A stretch of DNA of 64,000 nt from NCBI RefSeq assembly GCF_002240355.1, contig NZ_CP016353.1, forward strand, positions 3,708,501 through 3,772,500, read 5' to 3'. A model generated the notes under the pieces. That model made no database searches, had not been told where the DNA came from, and worked only from the letters and a program-made list of their open reading frames with translations. Of the stretch, positions 46,887 through 56,474 are shown piece by piece; the first letter of the stretch is position 1, and each line of letters begins with the position of its first letter. The translations under genes were made by a program, and so were the position numbers. Origin of the DNA: Prauserella marina. Its GTDB lineage: Bacteria; Actinomycetota; Actinomycetes; Mycobacteriales; Pseudonocardiaceae.

Positions 46887-47897
46887 CTAGTGCCGGGGGC
46901 GCACGATCGCCACCGGGCACGCCGAGAGCCGCAACAGTGCCTGGCTCACCGACCCGAGCAGCGCCGTGTCCCTCCCGGCGACCATTCCGCGCGCATGCGA
47001 GCCCACCACCAGCAACTGTGCGTAGCGCGCCGCTTCGAGAAGCGCGTCAGCAGCCCGGTTTCCCCGTACGGCCAGTTCGTGAACCACCACGTCGGGGTAC
47101 TTGTCGCGCCAGCCGGTGACCTCGGCGTGCAGCGCGCGGGCCTCCCCGTCGGCGACGGCGCCGGGCCGGTCCGGCGCCGTGGCCGTGACCGTCCGGGCCG
47201 ATGGGACGCTCGGTGCCGGTGGGGCGGCAGGTGCGGGATGTGCCGGGACTTCCGCGTACCCCCGCACGAGTTCGTCCCAATCGGCGCCATCGAACGGGTC
47301 GTCCCATACCCGTACGGCCAGCAGTCGCGCGCCGCGCGCGGAGGCGGCCTCGAACCCGAACGCCAGCGCCTGCTCGCTCAACGGAGATCCGTCGGTACCG
47401 ACCACGACCGGGCCGGCGTCGGCGATGGTGTCCTCGCGCACGACGACGACAGGACAACGCGCGTGCGCGGCGACCGTCACCGCGACCGATCCCACGAACA
47501 ACCTGCGGAAACCACCGAGCCCCCTGGTGCCGACCACGAGCAGGCTCGCGGCACCCGACTCGTCGACGAGGGTGTCGGCCGCACCGCCGAAGCAGACATC
47601 CCAGTCGACGTCGATTCCCGGCGCCTCATCGGTGGCGGCCGCCCGCGCGTCGGCGAGCCAGTGCCGCCCCGACTCCGCCCACGCTGAGGCGTACTCCCTC
47701 GGCGGCACCATCGGGATCCGGGGGTTCAGCGGCGGCAGATCGCAACTGTGGATCAGCCGCAGCGCCGCGCCGAGCCGGAATGCCTCGCGGGCAGCCCACC
47801 TGACGGCGGCCAGCGCGGCTGCCGAGCCGTCCACGCCCACCACGATGGGCTGCGCCTCGATGGGCTCGGCCTTCACCATGTCGTCATCGCCGTTCAT
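46887..47897 (-). CDS. Universal stress protein, tandem UspA domains, with inserted linker
   Basis: A 336-residue protein from ATG 47897 behind AAGGACAG. Usp1 has VGVDGSAAAL and GTRGLGGFRRLFVGS. Usp2 has VGTDGSPLSEQ and a degenerate loop GSHARGMVAGRDTALLGS. An Ala/Pro-rich insert (~30 residues) lies inside the second domain. The second ATP site may be weaker. A DevR-like box lies 116 bp upstream. Confidence 0.88.
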   Translation of the reverse strand: MNGDDDMVKAEPIEAQPIVVGVDGSAAALAAVRWAAREAFRLGAALRLIHSCDLPPLNPRIPMVPPREYASAWAESGRHWLADARAAATDEAPGIDVDWDVCFGGAADTLVDESGAASLLVVGTRGLGGFRRLFVGSVAVTVAAHARCPVVVVREDTIADAGPVVVGTDGSPLSEQALAFGFEAASARGARLLAVRVWDDPFDGADWDELVRGYAEVPAHPAPAAPPAPSVPSARTVTATAPDRPGAVADGEARALHAEVTGWRDKYPDVVVHELAVRGNRAADALLEAARYAQLLVVGSHARGMVAGRDTALLGSVSQALLRLSACPVAIVRPRH

Positions 47898-48012
47898 CGC
47901 TCGCTGTCCTTCCCCGCTGTCGCGGCCCTCGGCCACGTACCGGATCGGGTCGTACCGTGGCGGGACGTGGTGGCAACACCGTCCACGGTCCTCGCGTCAT
48001 CCGCCTGCCGGT

Positions 48013-48028
48013 AGGGACCTACTGCCCT
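48013..48028 (+). promoter_or_regulatory. DevR-like box (best match)
   Basis: AGGGACCTACTGCCCT matches 14 of 16 positions of the DosR-type site. It lies between the divergent Usp (46887-47897) and patatin genes, nearer the Usp. Confidence 0.68.
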
Positions 48029-48041
48029 GTTCGGCGGTCCG

Positions 48042-48125
48042 CGAGTCCCCCGTCCACCCGCGCGAGTCCCCCGTCCAGGGCGGCGAGATCCGCACCCAGG
48101 ACGACGAGATCCGCGTTCGGAACAC
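48042..48125 (-). repeat. 21-bp repeat array, four units
   Basis: Units start at 48042, 48063, 48084 and 48105, 21 bp apart with no slip. The consensus is the same as at 3872-3976. The array is in the 462-bp gap between divergent Usp and patatin genes; the rest of the gap (48126-48359) shows nothing else recognisable. Confidence 0.8.
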
Positions 48126-48359
48126 CGGCACGACTCCGGCCCGCGCAACTCCCGCGGCCCTGGACCCCGTTACCGCCTCCGCGAGCCGGAGGCCGGGCGA
48201 CGGCGTGCAATAACGAACCGGCCAGACCGCTTTACACCCCTTGGCCCGTCCCAGGAGACTGCTTCGGGCACACACCGGCCGGTGAGCGCGGGCGACCGTC
48301 CGGCGCGGATTACGCTGGGTCATCGGCAGCCACACGAATGAAGTACTGGGGGTTCCACC

Positions 48360-51209
48360 GTGTCCGAACCGGGCTCTACCTCGGACGCCGCGCCGGATCC
48401 GGAACCCGGCCCGGAACAGGAACCGGCCGAAGGGCGAAGCGGCACCGACGGACAGAGCAGCACCGCCGCGACCGCTCCGCGCCGTTCGGTCGCCGCCGCC
48501 GTCACCTCGGCCGCGATCGCCCTTCCCGTCGCTGCCGCGTTCCTGCCCTCACCATCGGACCTGACCGCGACCGCGCTCGCCGGTGGCGGCCAGCCCGTGC
48601 CGCTGCCGGAGGGGACGGCGACCGCCGCGACATGGGACCTGCTGTTCGTCGTCATGTGCGGTGTCGCGCTGTGGCTGGGTACCACGGTCGCGCTGTGGGT
48701 CGCACGCACGCCGAACGCCATCAAGCTATCGCGATACGCCAGGATCGCCACCGTCGTCGTCGTGATCACCGGACTGCTCCGCGACCTCGTTCTGCTCGCG
48801 GTGACCGGATGGCACGGCATCGCACCATGGGCGCTGGAAGTCGCCACGGCCGCGACCGTCGTCGAGTTCAGTGCCATCCTGTTCGCCGGTCTCGTCGCCG
48901 CGACGGCCGTCGTCGTGGTGGTGTGGCGGGGCATCGCGCACACCCAGCGCGAACTCGCCGGACAGGCCGAGCACGACATGGACACCGTGCCACCGGCCCC
49001 GTTGGAAAGCGACGATCCGCCCGTCCACGCCGGAGACCGTCGCGGCGCCCATCGCTGGCACTCCGCCTACACCGTGCCCGGCGTCGATCCCGAAATGGTC
49101 AACCAACGCTGGGACCGTGGGGAACACACCACGGGGGTCTGCCTTTCCGGCGGCGGCATCAGGGCGGCCAGCGTCGCGATGGGCGCGCTGCAATCGCTGC
49201 GGGCCGAACTGCTTTCCGCCGACTACGTCGTTTCGGTGTCCGGTGGCGGCTACACGGCGGGAGCGTTCCAGCAGGCACTCACCGGCGCGCCGCCGCCCTC
49301 CGGACTGCCTGGCGAGGTCGTGCGAGACCCGGAAACCGTGTACCAGCAAGGCTCGGCTGAACTCGATCACCTCAGGCGGCACTCCAGCTATCTCGCCGAC
49401 ACGCGAGGACAGCTCATGGGCGCGCTCGGCAGGATCGCCAGAGGACTGCTGCTGTCTCTCACCGTCCTTTTCGGACCGGCGGTGGTGTTCGGCGTCGCCT
49501 CGGGCTGGCTCTACGCTCAGGTTCCGCTCACCGACGTGAGCCTCGCGCCGTCGCAATACCCGGTGCCGAGGCCCGGCGCGCTGTACGCCATCGGCTTCGT
49601 GGGCGTCACCACGTTTCTGCTTGCCCTCTACAGCCGGGGTGCCGCGGAACGCAGAGCGTTCTCGGCCCGTCTCGTTCCCGCCTTCGGCGTGCTTGCCGCG
49701 CTGATCGGCGTCGTCACGCTCGGAATTCCGCTGCTGGTGTGGCTCGCGGCGTGGCTGCTCGACGTGTCGGGTGAGGTGCCAGGAGTGCTCGGCCCTGTCG
49801 GCACCGTGCTGCTGACCTACGCGGCCGCCATCGCGTCGATTTTCTGGCGCAGGCGCGCGATGCTCGGCCAGCGGGCATCCGGCCTGCTGCGGCTGCGCAA
49901 GAGCGGAGGCGTTCCGGCCGCCGTGCCCAGCGGGATGCTGCAACGCCTGCTCGTCATGGCCACCACCGGGGTGCTCGTCCTGGTGTGGTTGCTGCTGTTC
50001 GCGGGTTCGGCCACGACGCTCGGCGAGCCTGCCGCGCTGTGGTCGGCCGCCGTGGTCGGCGCGGTGGTTTTGGTGCTGGGCGGACTGTTCGACGTGACAT
50101 CGCTGAGCCTGCACCCGTTCTACCGGGAACGGCTCGCCTCCGCGTTCGCCGTGCGCACCGTGCGCAGGGACAGCGACGGCCAAGTGGTCGCCGTGCCCTA
50201 CACCGCTGCCGAGCGCACGACTCTGTCGGCATACGGCGTCACCGCCGAGGGGGTGCGATTCCCCAAGGTGGTGTTCGCCGCGGCGGCCAACCTCACCGGT
50301 GAGGCGAGGACACCTCCAGGGCTCGGCGCGGTGTCCTACACGATGAGCGCCGACTGGACCGGTGGCCCCGACATCGGCTGGGTGCGCACCACCGACCTCG
50401 AACGCGCGGTGACTCCCCGGTTCCGTCGCGACCTCACCGTGCAGGGCGCCGTCGCGGTCAGCGGCGCGGCTTTCGCCTCGGCGATGGGCAGGTCGAGCAA
50501 GTGGTTCCAGGCACTGCTGGCCGTGTCCGGCGCGCGACTGGGCGCGTGGCTGCCCAATCCGGCCTTCGTCAGACACGCCCACCAGGCGGCCGAACGCGGC
50601 GACTGGGCATTCCCGTGGCTCCCCCGCGCCCGGCGCCTGCCGTATCTGGCGAGGGAAGTACTCGGCCTGCACCCGCATCGTGACCGGCTGCTGCACATCA
50701 GCGACGGCGGCCACTACGACAATCTGGGTCTCGTCGAGTTGTTCCGCCGCCGCTGCACCCGCATCTTCTGTGTCGACGCCAGCAACGACGCACCACCGAC
50801 CGCGACCACCTTCGCCGAGGCACTGACCCTCGCCCAGCAGGAACTCGGGATCCGCGTCGAACTCGACGAGCCGTGGACCACCGAGCAGGGCACCGGCGAG
50901 GTGTGGGAAGGCGGCGAATCACTGGCGGGAAGGCTGTCGCGTTCGCCACTGATCACCGGCACCGTTCACTATCCCGCCGAAAGCGGGCTCGCCGGAGGCG
51001 TCACGGGACGGCTCGTCGTCGCGAGGGCGTTGCTGTGGAAGGACCTTCCCTACTCGCTGCTGTCCTATGCCATGCACAACCCCGAGTTTCCGAACGACAG
51101 CACCGGCGACCAGTGGTTCGACGACGCGAAGTTCTCCGCCTACACGGAACTGGGCAGGCGCATCGGCGACGCGGCGAAAGCGGCGGCCGGTGACTCGGCG
51201 GCCCGCTGA
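48360..51209 (+). CDS. Large membrane-embedded patatin-like phospholipase
   Basis: A 949-residue protein from GTG 48360. An acidic, disordered N-terminus (~40 residues) precedes several TM helices (e.g. LLFVVMCGVALWLGTTVALW). The patatin oxyanion loop CLSGGGIRAASVAMG is at ~260, and the nucleophile region SVSGGGYTAGA at ~293 has SGGGY for GxSxG. About 250 residues of further TM helices interrupt the fold. The catalytic Asp region HISDGGHYDNLGLVEL is at ~781. It probably hydrolyses membrane lipids. No partner gene is evident. Confidence 0.85.
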   Translation: MSEPGSTSDAAPDPEPGPEQEPAEGRSGTDGQSSTAATAPRRSVAAAVTSAAIALPVAAAFLPSPSDLTATALAGGGQPVPLPEGTATAATWDLLFVVMCGVALWLGTTVALWVARTPNAIKLSRYARIATVVVVITGLLRDLVLLAVTGWHGIAPWALEVATAATVVEFSAILFAGLVAATAVVVVVWRGIAHTQRELAGQAEHDMDTVPPAPLESDDPPVHAGDRRGAHRWHSAYTVPGVDPEMVNQRWDRGEHTTGVCLSGGGIRAASVAMGALQSLRAELLSADYVVSVSGGGYTAGAFQQALTGAPPPSGLPGEVVRDPETVYQQGSAELDHLRRHSSYLADTRGQLMGALGRIARGLLLSLTVLFGPAVVFGVASGWLYAQVPLTDVSLAPSQYPVPRPGALYAIGFVGVTTFLLALYSRGAAERRAFSARLVPAFGVLAALIGVVTLGIPLLVWLAAWLLDVSGEVPGVLGPVGTVLLTYAAAIASIFWRRRAMLGQRASGLLRLRKSGGVPAAVPSGMLQRLLVMATTGVLVLVWLLLFAGSATTLGEPAALWSAAVVGAVVLVLGGLFDVTSLSLHPFYRERLASAFAVRTVRRDSDGQVVAVPYTAAERTTLSAYGVTAEGVRFPKVVFAAAANLTGEARTPPGLGAVSYTMSADWTGGPDIGWVRTTDLERAVTPRFRRDLTVQGAVAVSGAAFASAMGRSSKWFQALLAVSGARLGAWLPNPAFVRHAHQAAERGDWAFPWLPRARRLPYLAREVLGLHPHRDRLLHISDGGHYDNLGLVELFRRRCTRIFCVDASNDAPPTATTFAEALTLAQQELGIRVELDEPWTTEQGTGEVWEGGESLAGRLSRSPLITGTVHYPAESGLAGGVTGRLVVARALLWKDLPYSLLSYAMHNPEFPNDSTGDQWFDDAKFSAYTELGRRIGDAAKAAAGDSAAR

Positions 51210-51397
51210 AGCACCGGTGCTCACCGGACCTGGCACGAGCGCGGGACCGGCCGTGCCGGGCTCGGGCCATTCCCGCCCGGCACCCGCCGGGCGAGTGCGG
51301 ATCTCGGCGGCGGGGACTCGCCGATAAGTGGCATTGATGGGCGGCAGACAGATTATTTGTTGGGGACACCGGGGCCGGGCTTTCTACGCTGATCGAC
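51210..51397. promoter_or_regulatory. Patatin-Rieske gap: repeat remnant and possible leaderless promoter
   Basis: GCGGATCTCGGCGGC at 51297 is a single remnant of the 21-bp repeat family. TACGCT (51385-51390) lies 7 bp before the Rieske ATG, with TTGGGG (51360-51365) 19 bp upstream, as in a leaderless promoter. Confidence 0.35.
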
Positions 51398-51859
51398 ATG
51401 CGAGTTGCAGTGGCGCGGGTCGCGGACTTCCAGCCGGGCGAGCGGCGCATCGTGCGCGTCGGCAGGCGGTCCATCGGGGTGTTCAGGGTCGGCGAGAAGT
51501 TCTACGCCATCAACAACCACTGCCCGCATATGAGCGGCCCGCTGTGCCTCGGCCGCACACTGCCCCACTTGAGCTCGTCAGGACCGGGTGATACCCGGCT
51601 CGCCGAAGACGACACGCTGCTCGCGTGCCCATGGCACGGCTGGGAGTACGACCTCGCCACCGGCCAGTCCTTCCTCGGGCCCGGCGAGAAACCGGCCCGC
51701 GCCCTCGACGTCTCCGTCCAATCGGGACACACCGTCAACGAGGACGCCGTCATGCGTTTTCCCGATCGTGTCCCTGGCCCCTACGTCGCGGAAACCTTCA
51801 CCGTGGACGTCGAGGACGATTACGTGATCGTCGATACCCGGCAGGGAGGAACATCGTGA
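51398..51859 (+). CDS. Rieske [2Fe-2S] ferredoxin-type protein
   Basis: A 153-residue protein. The cluster ligands are C42 and H44 (HCPHMSG) and C77 and H80 (ACPWHGWEYD). It is a small soluble electron carrier or the ferredoxin part of an oxygenase, but no large oxygenase subunit is adjacent. Its stop overlaps the next start (GTGA), so it is coupled to two amidohydrolases. Confidence 0.9.
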   Translation: MRVAVARVADFQPGERRIVRVGRRSIGVFRVGEKFYAINNHCPHMSGPLCLGRTLPHLSSSGPGDTRLAEDDTLLACPWHGWEYDLATGQSFLGPGEKPARALDVSVQSGHTVNEDAVMRFPDRVPGPYVAETFTVDVEDDYVIVDTRQGGTS

Positions 51860-52896
51860 TCTTCGACGCCGACATCCATCCCGCGATCCGGCCTGCCGAT
51901 CTGCTCTCCAGGCTGCCCTCGCCGTGGCGGCGCCGGTTCGAACTGTTCGGCACGCGAGCCGTCGCCCCGCCGATGGTGTATCCCCGCGTCCGCAACGGAG
52001 GAATGCGGCTGGATTCCTGGCCTGCCGGCGGTCTTCCCGGCAGCGACCTCGACCTCCTCCGCGAGCAGCTGCTCAACGATTACGACATCGGTTTCGGTGT
52101 GCTGATTCCCATGCAGGGCCACACGTTCGGCGCCGAAGAGCCCGAGTACGCCGCCGCGTTGTGCCGTGCCCTCAACGACGCGGTCGCCGAACTGTTCCTC
52201 GACAAGGAACCACGGCTGCGTAGTTGTGTCTGCGTGCCGCACGAGTCGCCGCGCCACGCCGTGGCCGAGATCGAACGGCTCGCCTCCGACGAGCGCTACG
52301 TTCAGGTCCTGTTGCCCACCGGCACGTCCAGCCCGCCGGGGGACAGCAAGTACCTACCGGTGTACGAGGCCGCCGCCGAGGCAGGTCTTCCGGTCGCCTT
52401 CCATCTCGGCGGCGTCGAAGGGCACCGAGGCGACGGCTGGCCGTCCTTCTATCTCGAACAACACGCCTGGTACGGCAACTCGACGGCCATGGTGGTCACC
52501 AACCTGATCTGCGCAGGTCTTTTCGAGCGGATACCCACGCTGCGCGTGGTGCTCGTCGAGGGCGGCATCTCCTGGGCCGCACCGCTGATGTGGTCACTCG
52601 ACGACGCGTGGGCGCTGCTGCGCGAGGACGTGCCCGCTCTACGGCACGCCCCTTCGGCCTGCTTCCGCGAGCACTTCTGGTTCACCACCCAGCCCATCGA
52701 AGAACCCGACGACCCCGCGCGGCTCGTCGCCGCGCTCGAACACACCGGCATGACCGACCGCATCGTCTTCTCGTCGGACTATCCACATTGGGACTTCGAC
52801 TCCCCCTCCGTCGCGCTGAGGGATCTGCCGAAGGACCTGCGCACCGCCATCATGAGCCACAATGGACACCGGCTGTACGGAGGAGAGTCCCGGTGA
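51856..52896 (+). CDS. Amidohydrolase-2 (ACMSD-type) family enzyme 1
   Basis: A 346-residue TIM-barrel protein from GTG 51856 behind GGGAGG. Metal ligands are expected at DADIHP, VAFHLGG and SSDYPHWD. The family includes decarboxylases such as ACMSD, OH-DDVA and gamma-resorcylate enzymes. It is coupled on both sides (GTGA), between a Rieske protein and a second amidohydrolase. Confidence 0.86.
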   Translation: MIFDADIHPAIRPADLLSRLPSPWRRRFELFGTRAVAPPMVYPRVRNGGMRLDSWPAGGLPGSDLDLLREQLLNDYDIGFGVLIPMQGHTFGAEEPEYAAALCRALNDAVAELFLDKEPRLRSCVCVPHESPRHAVAEIERLASDERYVQVLLPTGTSSPPGDSKYLPVYEAAAEAGLPVAFHLGGVEGHRGDGWPSFYLEQHAWYGNSTAMVVTNLICAGLFERIPTLRVVLVEGGISWAAPLMWSLDDAWALLREDVPALRHAPSACFREHFWFTTQPIEEPDDPARLVAALEHTGMTDRIVFSSDYPHWDFDSPSVALRDLPKDLRTAIMSHNGHRLYGGESR

Positions 52897-53960
52897 ACGG
52901 CAAGAACGATCAGGGCACCGAGACGACGGCGGACCGCATCGACACCGACGTGCACTGCGCACCGGCCTCCTTCGCCGACCTCGAACCGTACTTCGCCCGC
53001 TACTGGCGCTCCTACATCGAGGACGCGAACCTCACGCTCTCCCCCACCGCCGGTGGCGCCTACCCTCCCGGCGCCAGGACGACGGGGCACGCGGCGACCG
53101 ATGCGGGTGCGCTGCGCGAGCACGTCGGCGACCTCAGGTACGCGGTGCTGACCTGTGTGACCCCGTTCGACGTGAGCCGCAATCCGTATTTCGAGGCCGC
53201 GCTCGCCTCAGCCGTCAACGACTGGGTGCGCGCGGAATGGCTGGAGGGACGACCACGCCTGCGAGGCAGTATCACCGTGTCCACCATGGACCCCGCCGCG
53301 GCGGTCGCCGAGATCGAACGGCTCGGTGACGACGAACGGTTCGTCCAGGTGCTGCTTCCGGTCAGGGGCAACGACGTGCGGTACGGGCACGTGCGCTACC
53401 AGCCGGTGCTCGCCGCGGCTGCCGAGCGGGATCTGACGGTCTGCCTGCACGCCTGGGGCCGGGTCGGCAACGCGCCGACCCCGAGCGGTTTCACCCACAG
53501 CTATCTGGAGGACTACCTCGCCAACGCGCAGATCGCGCAAAGCCAGATCGTCAGCCTCATCGCCGAGGGCGTCTTCGAGCGTCTTCCCGGACTGCGGGTG
53601 TGCCTCGCCGAATGCGGGTTCTCCTGGCTGCCGCCGTTGCTGTGGCGCTTCGACAAGGAATGGAAAGGCGTGTGGCGCGAGGTTCCGTGGGTCAAGCAGC
53701 GGCCGAGCGACTACGTGTACCGGCACGTCAGAGCCACCACCGCATTCGCGCACCTCCCCTCGGACGAGGGCGAACTCCGCGAAGCGCTCACGGCCATCCG
53801 GCCCTCGGACTGGCTCATGTACGCCAGCGATTTCCCGCACCGGCACGGCGAAGGCGGCAGACGGCTGCTGTCGGCATTGGACGGCCCGGACAAGCAGGCC
53901 GTCCTTTCCGGCAACGCGCTGCGCTTCTACCGCGGCCTCACGGCTGCCGGTCCCCGCTGA
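52893..53960 (+). CDS. Amidohydrolase-2 (ACMSD-type) family enzyme 2
   Basis: A 355-residue paralogue from GTG 52893 (GTGA overlap). Motifs: IDTDVHCAP, LTVCLHAWGR, and MYASDFPHRH. It is more diverged at the first motif (DVH) than a typical decarboxylase but keeps the barrel residues. It may form a heteromer with its neighbour. It converges with the StyA-like genes. Confidence 0.85.
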   Translation: MNGKNDQGTETTADRIDTDVHCAPASFADLEPYFARYWRSYIEDANLTLSPTAGGAYPPGARTTGHAATDAGALREHVGDLRYAVLTCVTPFDVSRNPYFEAALASAVNDWVRAEWLEGRPRLRGSITVSTMDPAAAVAEIERLGDDERFVQVLLPVRGNDVRYGHVRYQPVLAAAAERDLTVCLHAWGRVGNAPTPSGFTHSYLEDYLANAQIAQSQIVSLIAEGVFERLPGLRVCLAECGFSWLPPLLWRFDKEWKGVWREVPWVKQRPSDYVYRHVRATTAFAHLPSDEGELREALTAIRPSDWLMYASDFPHRHGEGGRRLLSALDGPDKQAVLSGNALRFYRGLTAAGPR

Positions 53961-53974
53961 CTGTTTCTTCCCGC

Positions 53975-55204
53975 TCAGGCCACGCTGTTCAGATACGCCA
54001 TGGCCTGCTCCGGCTCGAAGAACCAGTCAGCGAGCGAGGAAGGATCGTTGACCCCGTTGGTAAAACGGTCGGCGACGGCCTGATTGGTCACCGCCGTACC
54101 GAGAATCGCCATCACGTGTTCCGGCGGCGGGCCGAGCATCGTGTTGGTGAACCTGGTGACGTACTGGGCGTGTTCCCAGTAGGTCTCGAAGGTGCGGTGC
54201 ATCCATTCCTTGTCGAATGGCAGCTCGCCCCTGGACAGAATGCCTTGCAGGTAGTACTCGGCACACCGCGCCGCGTTGTTGGATCCCTGCCCCGTGATCG
54301 GGTCGTTGGCGACGACAACGTCGGCCATGCCCATCACGATGTGCCCTGACGGCAGCTCCCCCGCCGGTTTGCGCACGACCGGCGTGTACCCGCCGACCAG
54401 CGTCCCCCGCGAGTCGGTGACCGTCGCGTGCTGGAAACGCTCGTACTCCCAGGGAAGGTGCTTCTTCATCCGGTCGAGCTGGCGGGCCCAGTGTTCTTCG
54501 GCGTCGGGCCGGTCGCCGAACGCGTCGAAAGGACCTCCGTGGTGACCCGACATGTAGACGATGTCGCAGGGACCGCTGAGCGTGTACCCGGGGATGTTGA
54601 TGTTCTCCCCGATACCGGGAACGATGTTCAGCCACACGTCGATCGCGCCTGGGCGTTCCCGCCTGGATTGCGCTCCGTGCACATAGGACACCGACAGCGC
54701 GCGTTGCGGCTTGGTGAAGACCGACCGCGAATCGTCCCTGTCGAACAGTCCCACCAGTTCGCCCTTGCCCGCGGCGACGATGGTCAGTTCGTACATGCCC
54801 GCGAGGCTGTTGAGATCCGCGGTGGTGACCCCGTGGATGACGACCTTGCCGCCCCGCTCCTCGAACAATTCGAGCCAGGTCGCCATTTTGACCCTCTGGT
54901 CAATCGATTGGGCCGGACCCGGCCACGCACCGGCGAAGTTCAGCGCCCGCTCGCCATCGGGCCCCGCGACCGAAACGCCTTGGTGCGTGATCCGCGGCGC
55001 CACGTCGTCCCAGAGATTGAGCTCATGTTTGCGCTCGATCTTGAGCGCCTCGTCGAACATGCACTGGGTGGACATCACCCGGCTCGCCCGGATCTCATCC
55101 GGGGTTCGAGCCGACATCATCGTGACGTCGTACCCGTGCCGTTGCAGTGTCAGGGCCAGTTGCAGGCCGGACTGTCCCGAACCCACGATCAGGATCTTCC
55201 GCAT
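53975..55204 (-). CDS. StyA-like FAD monooxygenase 2
   Basis: A 409-residue styrene/indole monooxygenase-family flavoprotein. The FAD motif is ILIVGSGQSGLQLAL, then MSARTPDEIRASRVMST and ITGQGSNNAARCAEYYL near the C-terminus. StyA proteins epoxidise alkenes or indole using FADH2 from a separate reductase (StyB), which is not in the window. It lies 37 bp after its paralogue and the conservon. Confidence 0.88.
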   Translation of the reverse strand: MRKILIVGSGQSGLQLALTLQRHGYDVTMMSARTPDEIRASRVMSTQCMFDEALKIERKHELNLWDDVAPRITHQGVSVAGPDGERALNFAGAWPGPAQSIDQRVKMATWLELFEERGGKVVIHGVTTADLNSLAGMYELTIVAAGKGELVGLFDRDDSRSVFTKPQRALSVSYVHGAQSRRERPGAIDVWLNIVPGIGENINIPGYTLSGPCDIVYMSGHHGGPFDAFGDRPDAEEHWARQLDRMKKHLPWEYERFQHATVTDSRGTLVGGYTPVVRKPAGELPSGHIVMGMADVVVANDPITGQGSNNAARCAEYYLQGILSRGELPFDKEWMHRTFETYWEHAQYVTRFTNTMLGPPPEHVMAILGTAVTNQAVADRFTNGVNDPSSLADWFFEPEQAMAYLNSVA

Positions 55205-55241
55205 CAGCGCAGGTTCCTCTCGTTATTTTGTTGTGTGTCGG

Positions 55242-56474
55242 TCAACTACGCACGCTCGCAAGGTACTCGGCCGCCTTGGCCGGATCGAGGAACCAGTTCT
55301 GGTAGTCCGAGGGATCGCTGAATCCGTTGGCGAAGCGGCGGGCCACTTGCGGGTTGGCCCCAGCCTCACCGAGGATCTCCATCACGTGCGGTGGCGGCGG
55401 CTGCAACATCGCGTTCGTCCACTGTGTCACGTGCTGGGCGTAATCCCAGTAGCGCTCGAACGTCGCGTTCTTCCATTCCCTGTCGTAAGGAGCGTCACCC
55501 CGTTCGAGGATGGCGTCGAGGAACACCGCCGCGCACTTGGACGCGTTGTTGGATCCCTGGCCCGTGATCGGGTCGTTGGCCACGACGACGTCGGCCATGC
55601 CCAGCACCGTATGTCCCGACGGCAGCTCGCCGACCGGGTGGCGCACGACGGGGGTGTACCCGCCCGCGAGCGTGGCCTTGTCGTCGGTCAACTCGACGTT
55701 ACGGGCCCTCTCGTACTCCCACGGCAGATACTGCTTCATGAAACCGAGTATCCGGTCGAGGTGCTCCTGCGGGCCCGGCCGGTCGCCCCAGCAGTCGAGC
55801 GGGCCGCCGGGGATTCCCTCGAAGAAGAGAATGTCGCAGTTCCCGCTCAGCGTGTAGCCGGGAATCATGAACAGCTCGCCGACACCGGGGATGATGTTGA
55901 ACCGCACGGCGGCGTACTCGGGGTGCTCCGGCCTTCGCTCCAGCCCGTGCACGTAGACGAGCGACAACGCGCGCTGCGGGCTGGTGTAGGGCGAACGTTC
56001 GGGGTTGCGGTCGAACAACTCGACCAGCTCCCCCTTGCCAGCAGCCACCACCACGAGGTCGTACATTCCCGCGAGCTTGTCGAGATCGGCCGTCGTCACC
56101 CCGTGGATGATGAGCTGGCCGCCCTTGCGCTCGAACAGTTCGAGCCAGCCGGCCATTTTCACTCGCTGGTCGACCGACTGCGCGTAGTTGTCGAGTTTGC
56201 CGAACCAGTCGAGGACCCTGCTGCTGTCCGGGCCCGCGATCGAGACGCCGAGCCCGTCGACCCGAACGCACTCCCGCTCCCACAGGTTCAGGTCGTGGTC
56301 GCGTTCGTGCTGCAACGCGTCGTGGAACATGCACTGGGTCGACATGACCCTGCCCTTGCGGATCTCGTCCGGTGTGCGGGCCGACATGACCGTGACGTCG
56401 TAACCGTGCTCACGCAGGGTCAACGCGAGCTGCAACCCGGACTGACCGGCTCCGACGATCAAGATCTTACGCAT
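55242..56474 (-). CDS. StyA-like FAD monooxygenase 1
   Basis: A 410-residue paralogue of the 53975 gene, with the same FAD motif (ILIVGAGQSGLQLAL) and ITGQGSNNASKCAAVFL. ATG 56474 overlaps the CvnD stop by 8 nt, so it is translated from the conservon mRNA. A tandem pair of StyA-like proteins without a reductase suggests use of a general flavin reductase. Confidence 0.88.
   Translation of the reverse strand: MRKILIVGAGQSGLQLALTLREHGYDVTVMSARTPDEIRKGRVMSTQCMFHDALQHERDHDLNLWERECVRVDGLGVSIAGPDSSRVLDWFGKLDNYAQSVDQRVKMAGWLELFERKGGQLIIHGVTTADLDKLAGMYDLVVVAAGKGELVELFDRNPERSPYTSPQRALSLVYVHGLERRPEHPEYAAVRFNIIPGVGELFMIPGYTLSGNCDILFFEGIPGGPLDCWGDRPGPQEHLDRILGFMKQYLPWEYERARNVELTDDKATLAGGYTPVVRHPVGELPSGHTVLGMADVVVANDPITGQGSNNASKCAAVFLDAILERGDAPYDREWKNATFERYWDYAQHVTQWTNAMLQPPPPHVMEILGEAGANPQVARRFANGFSDPSDYQNWFLDPAKAAEYLASVRS

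Noticed and set aside
48726-50714. A 662-codon minus-strand frame opposite the patatin gene
   Set aside because: It is the GC-rich antisense shadow; the plus frame has TM helices and patatin motifs.
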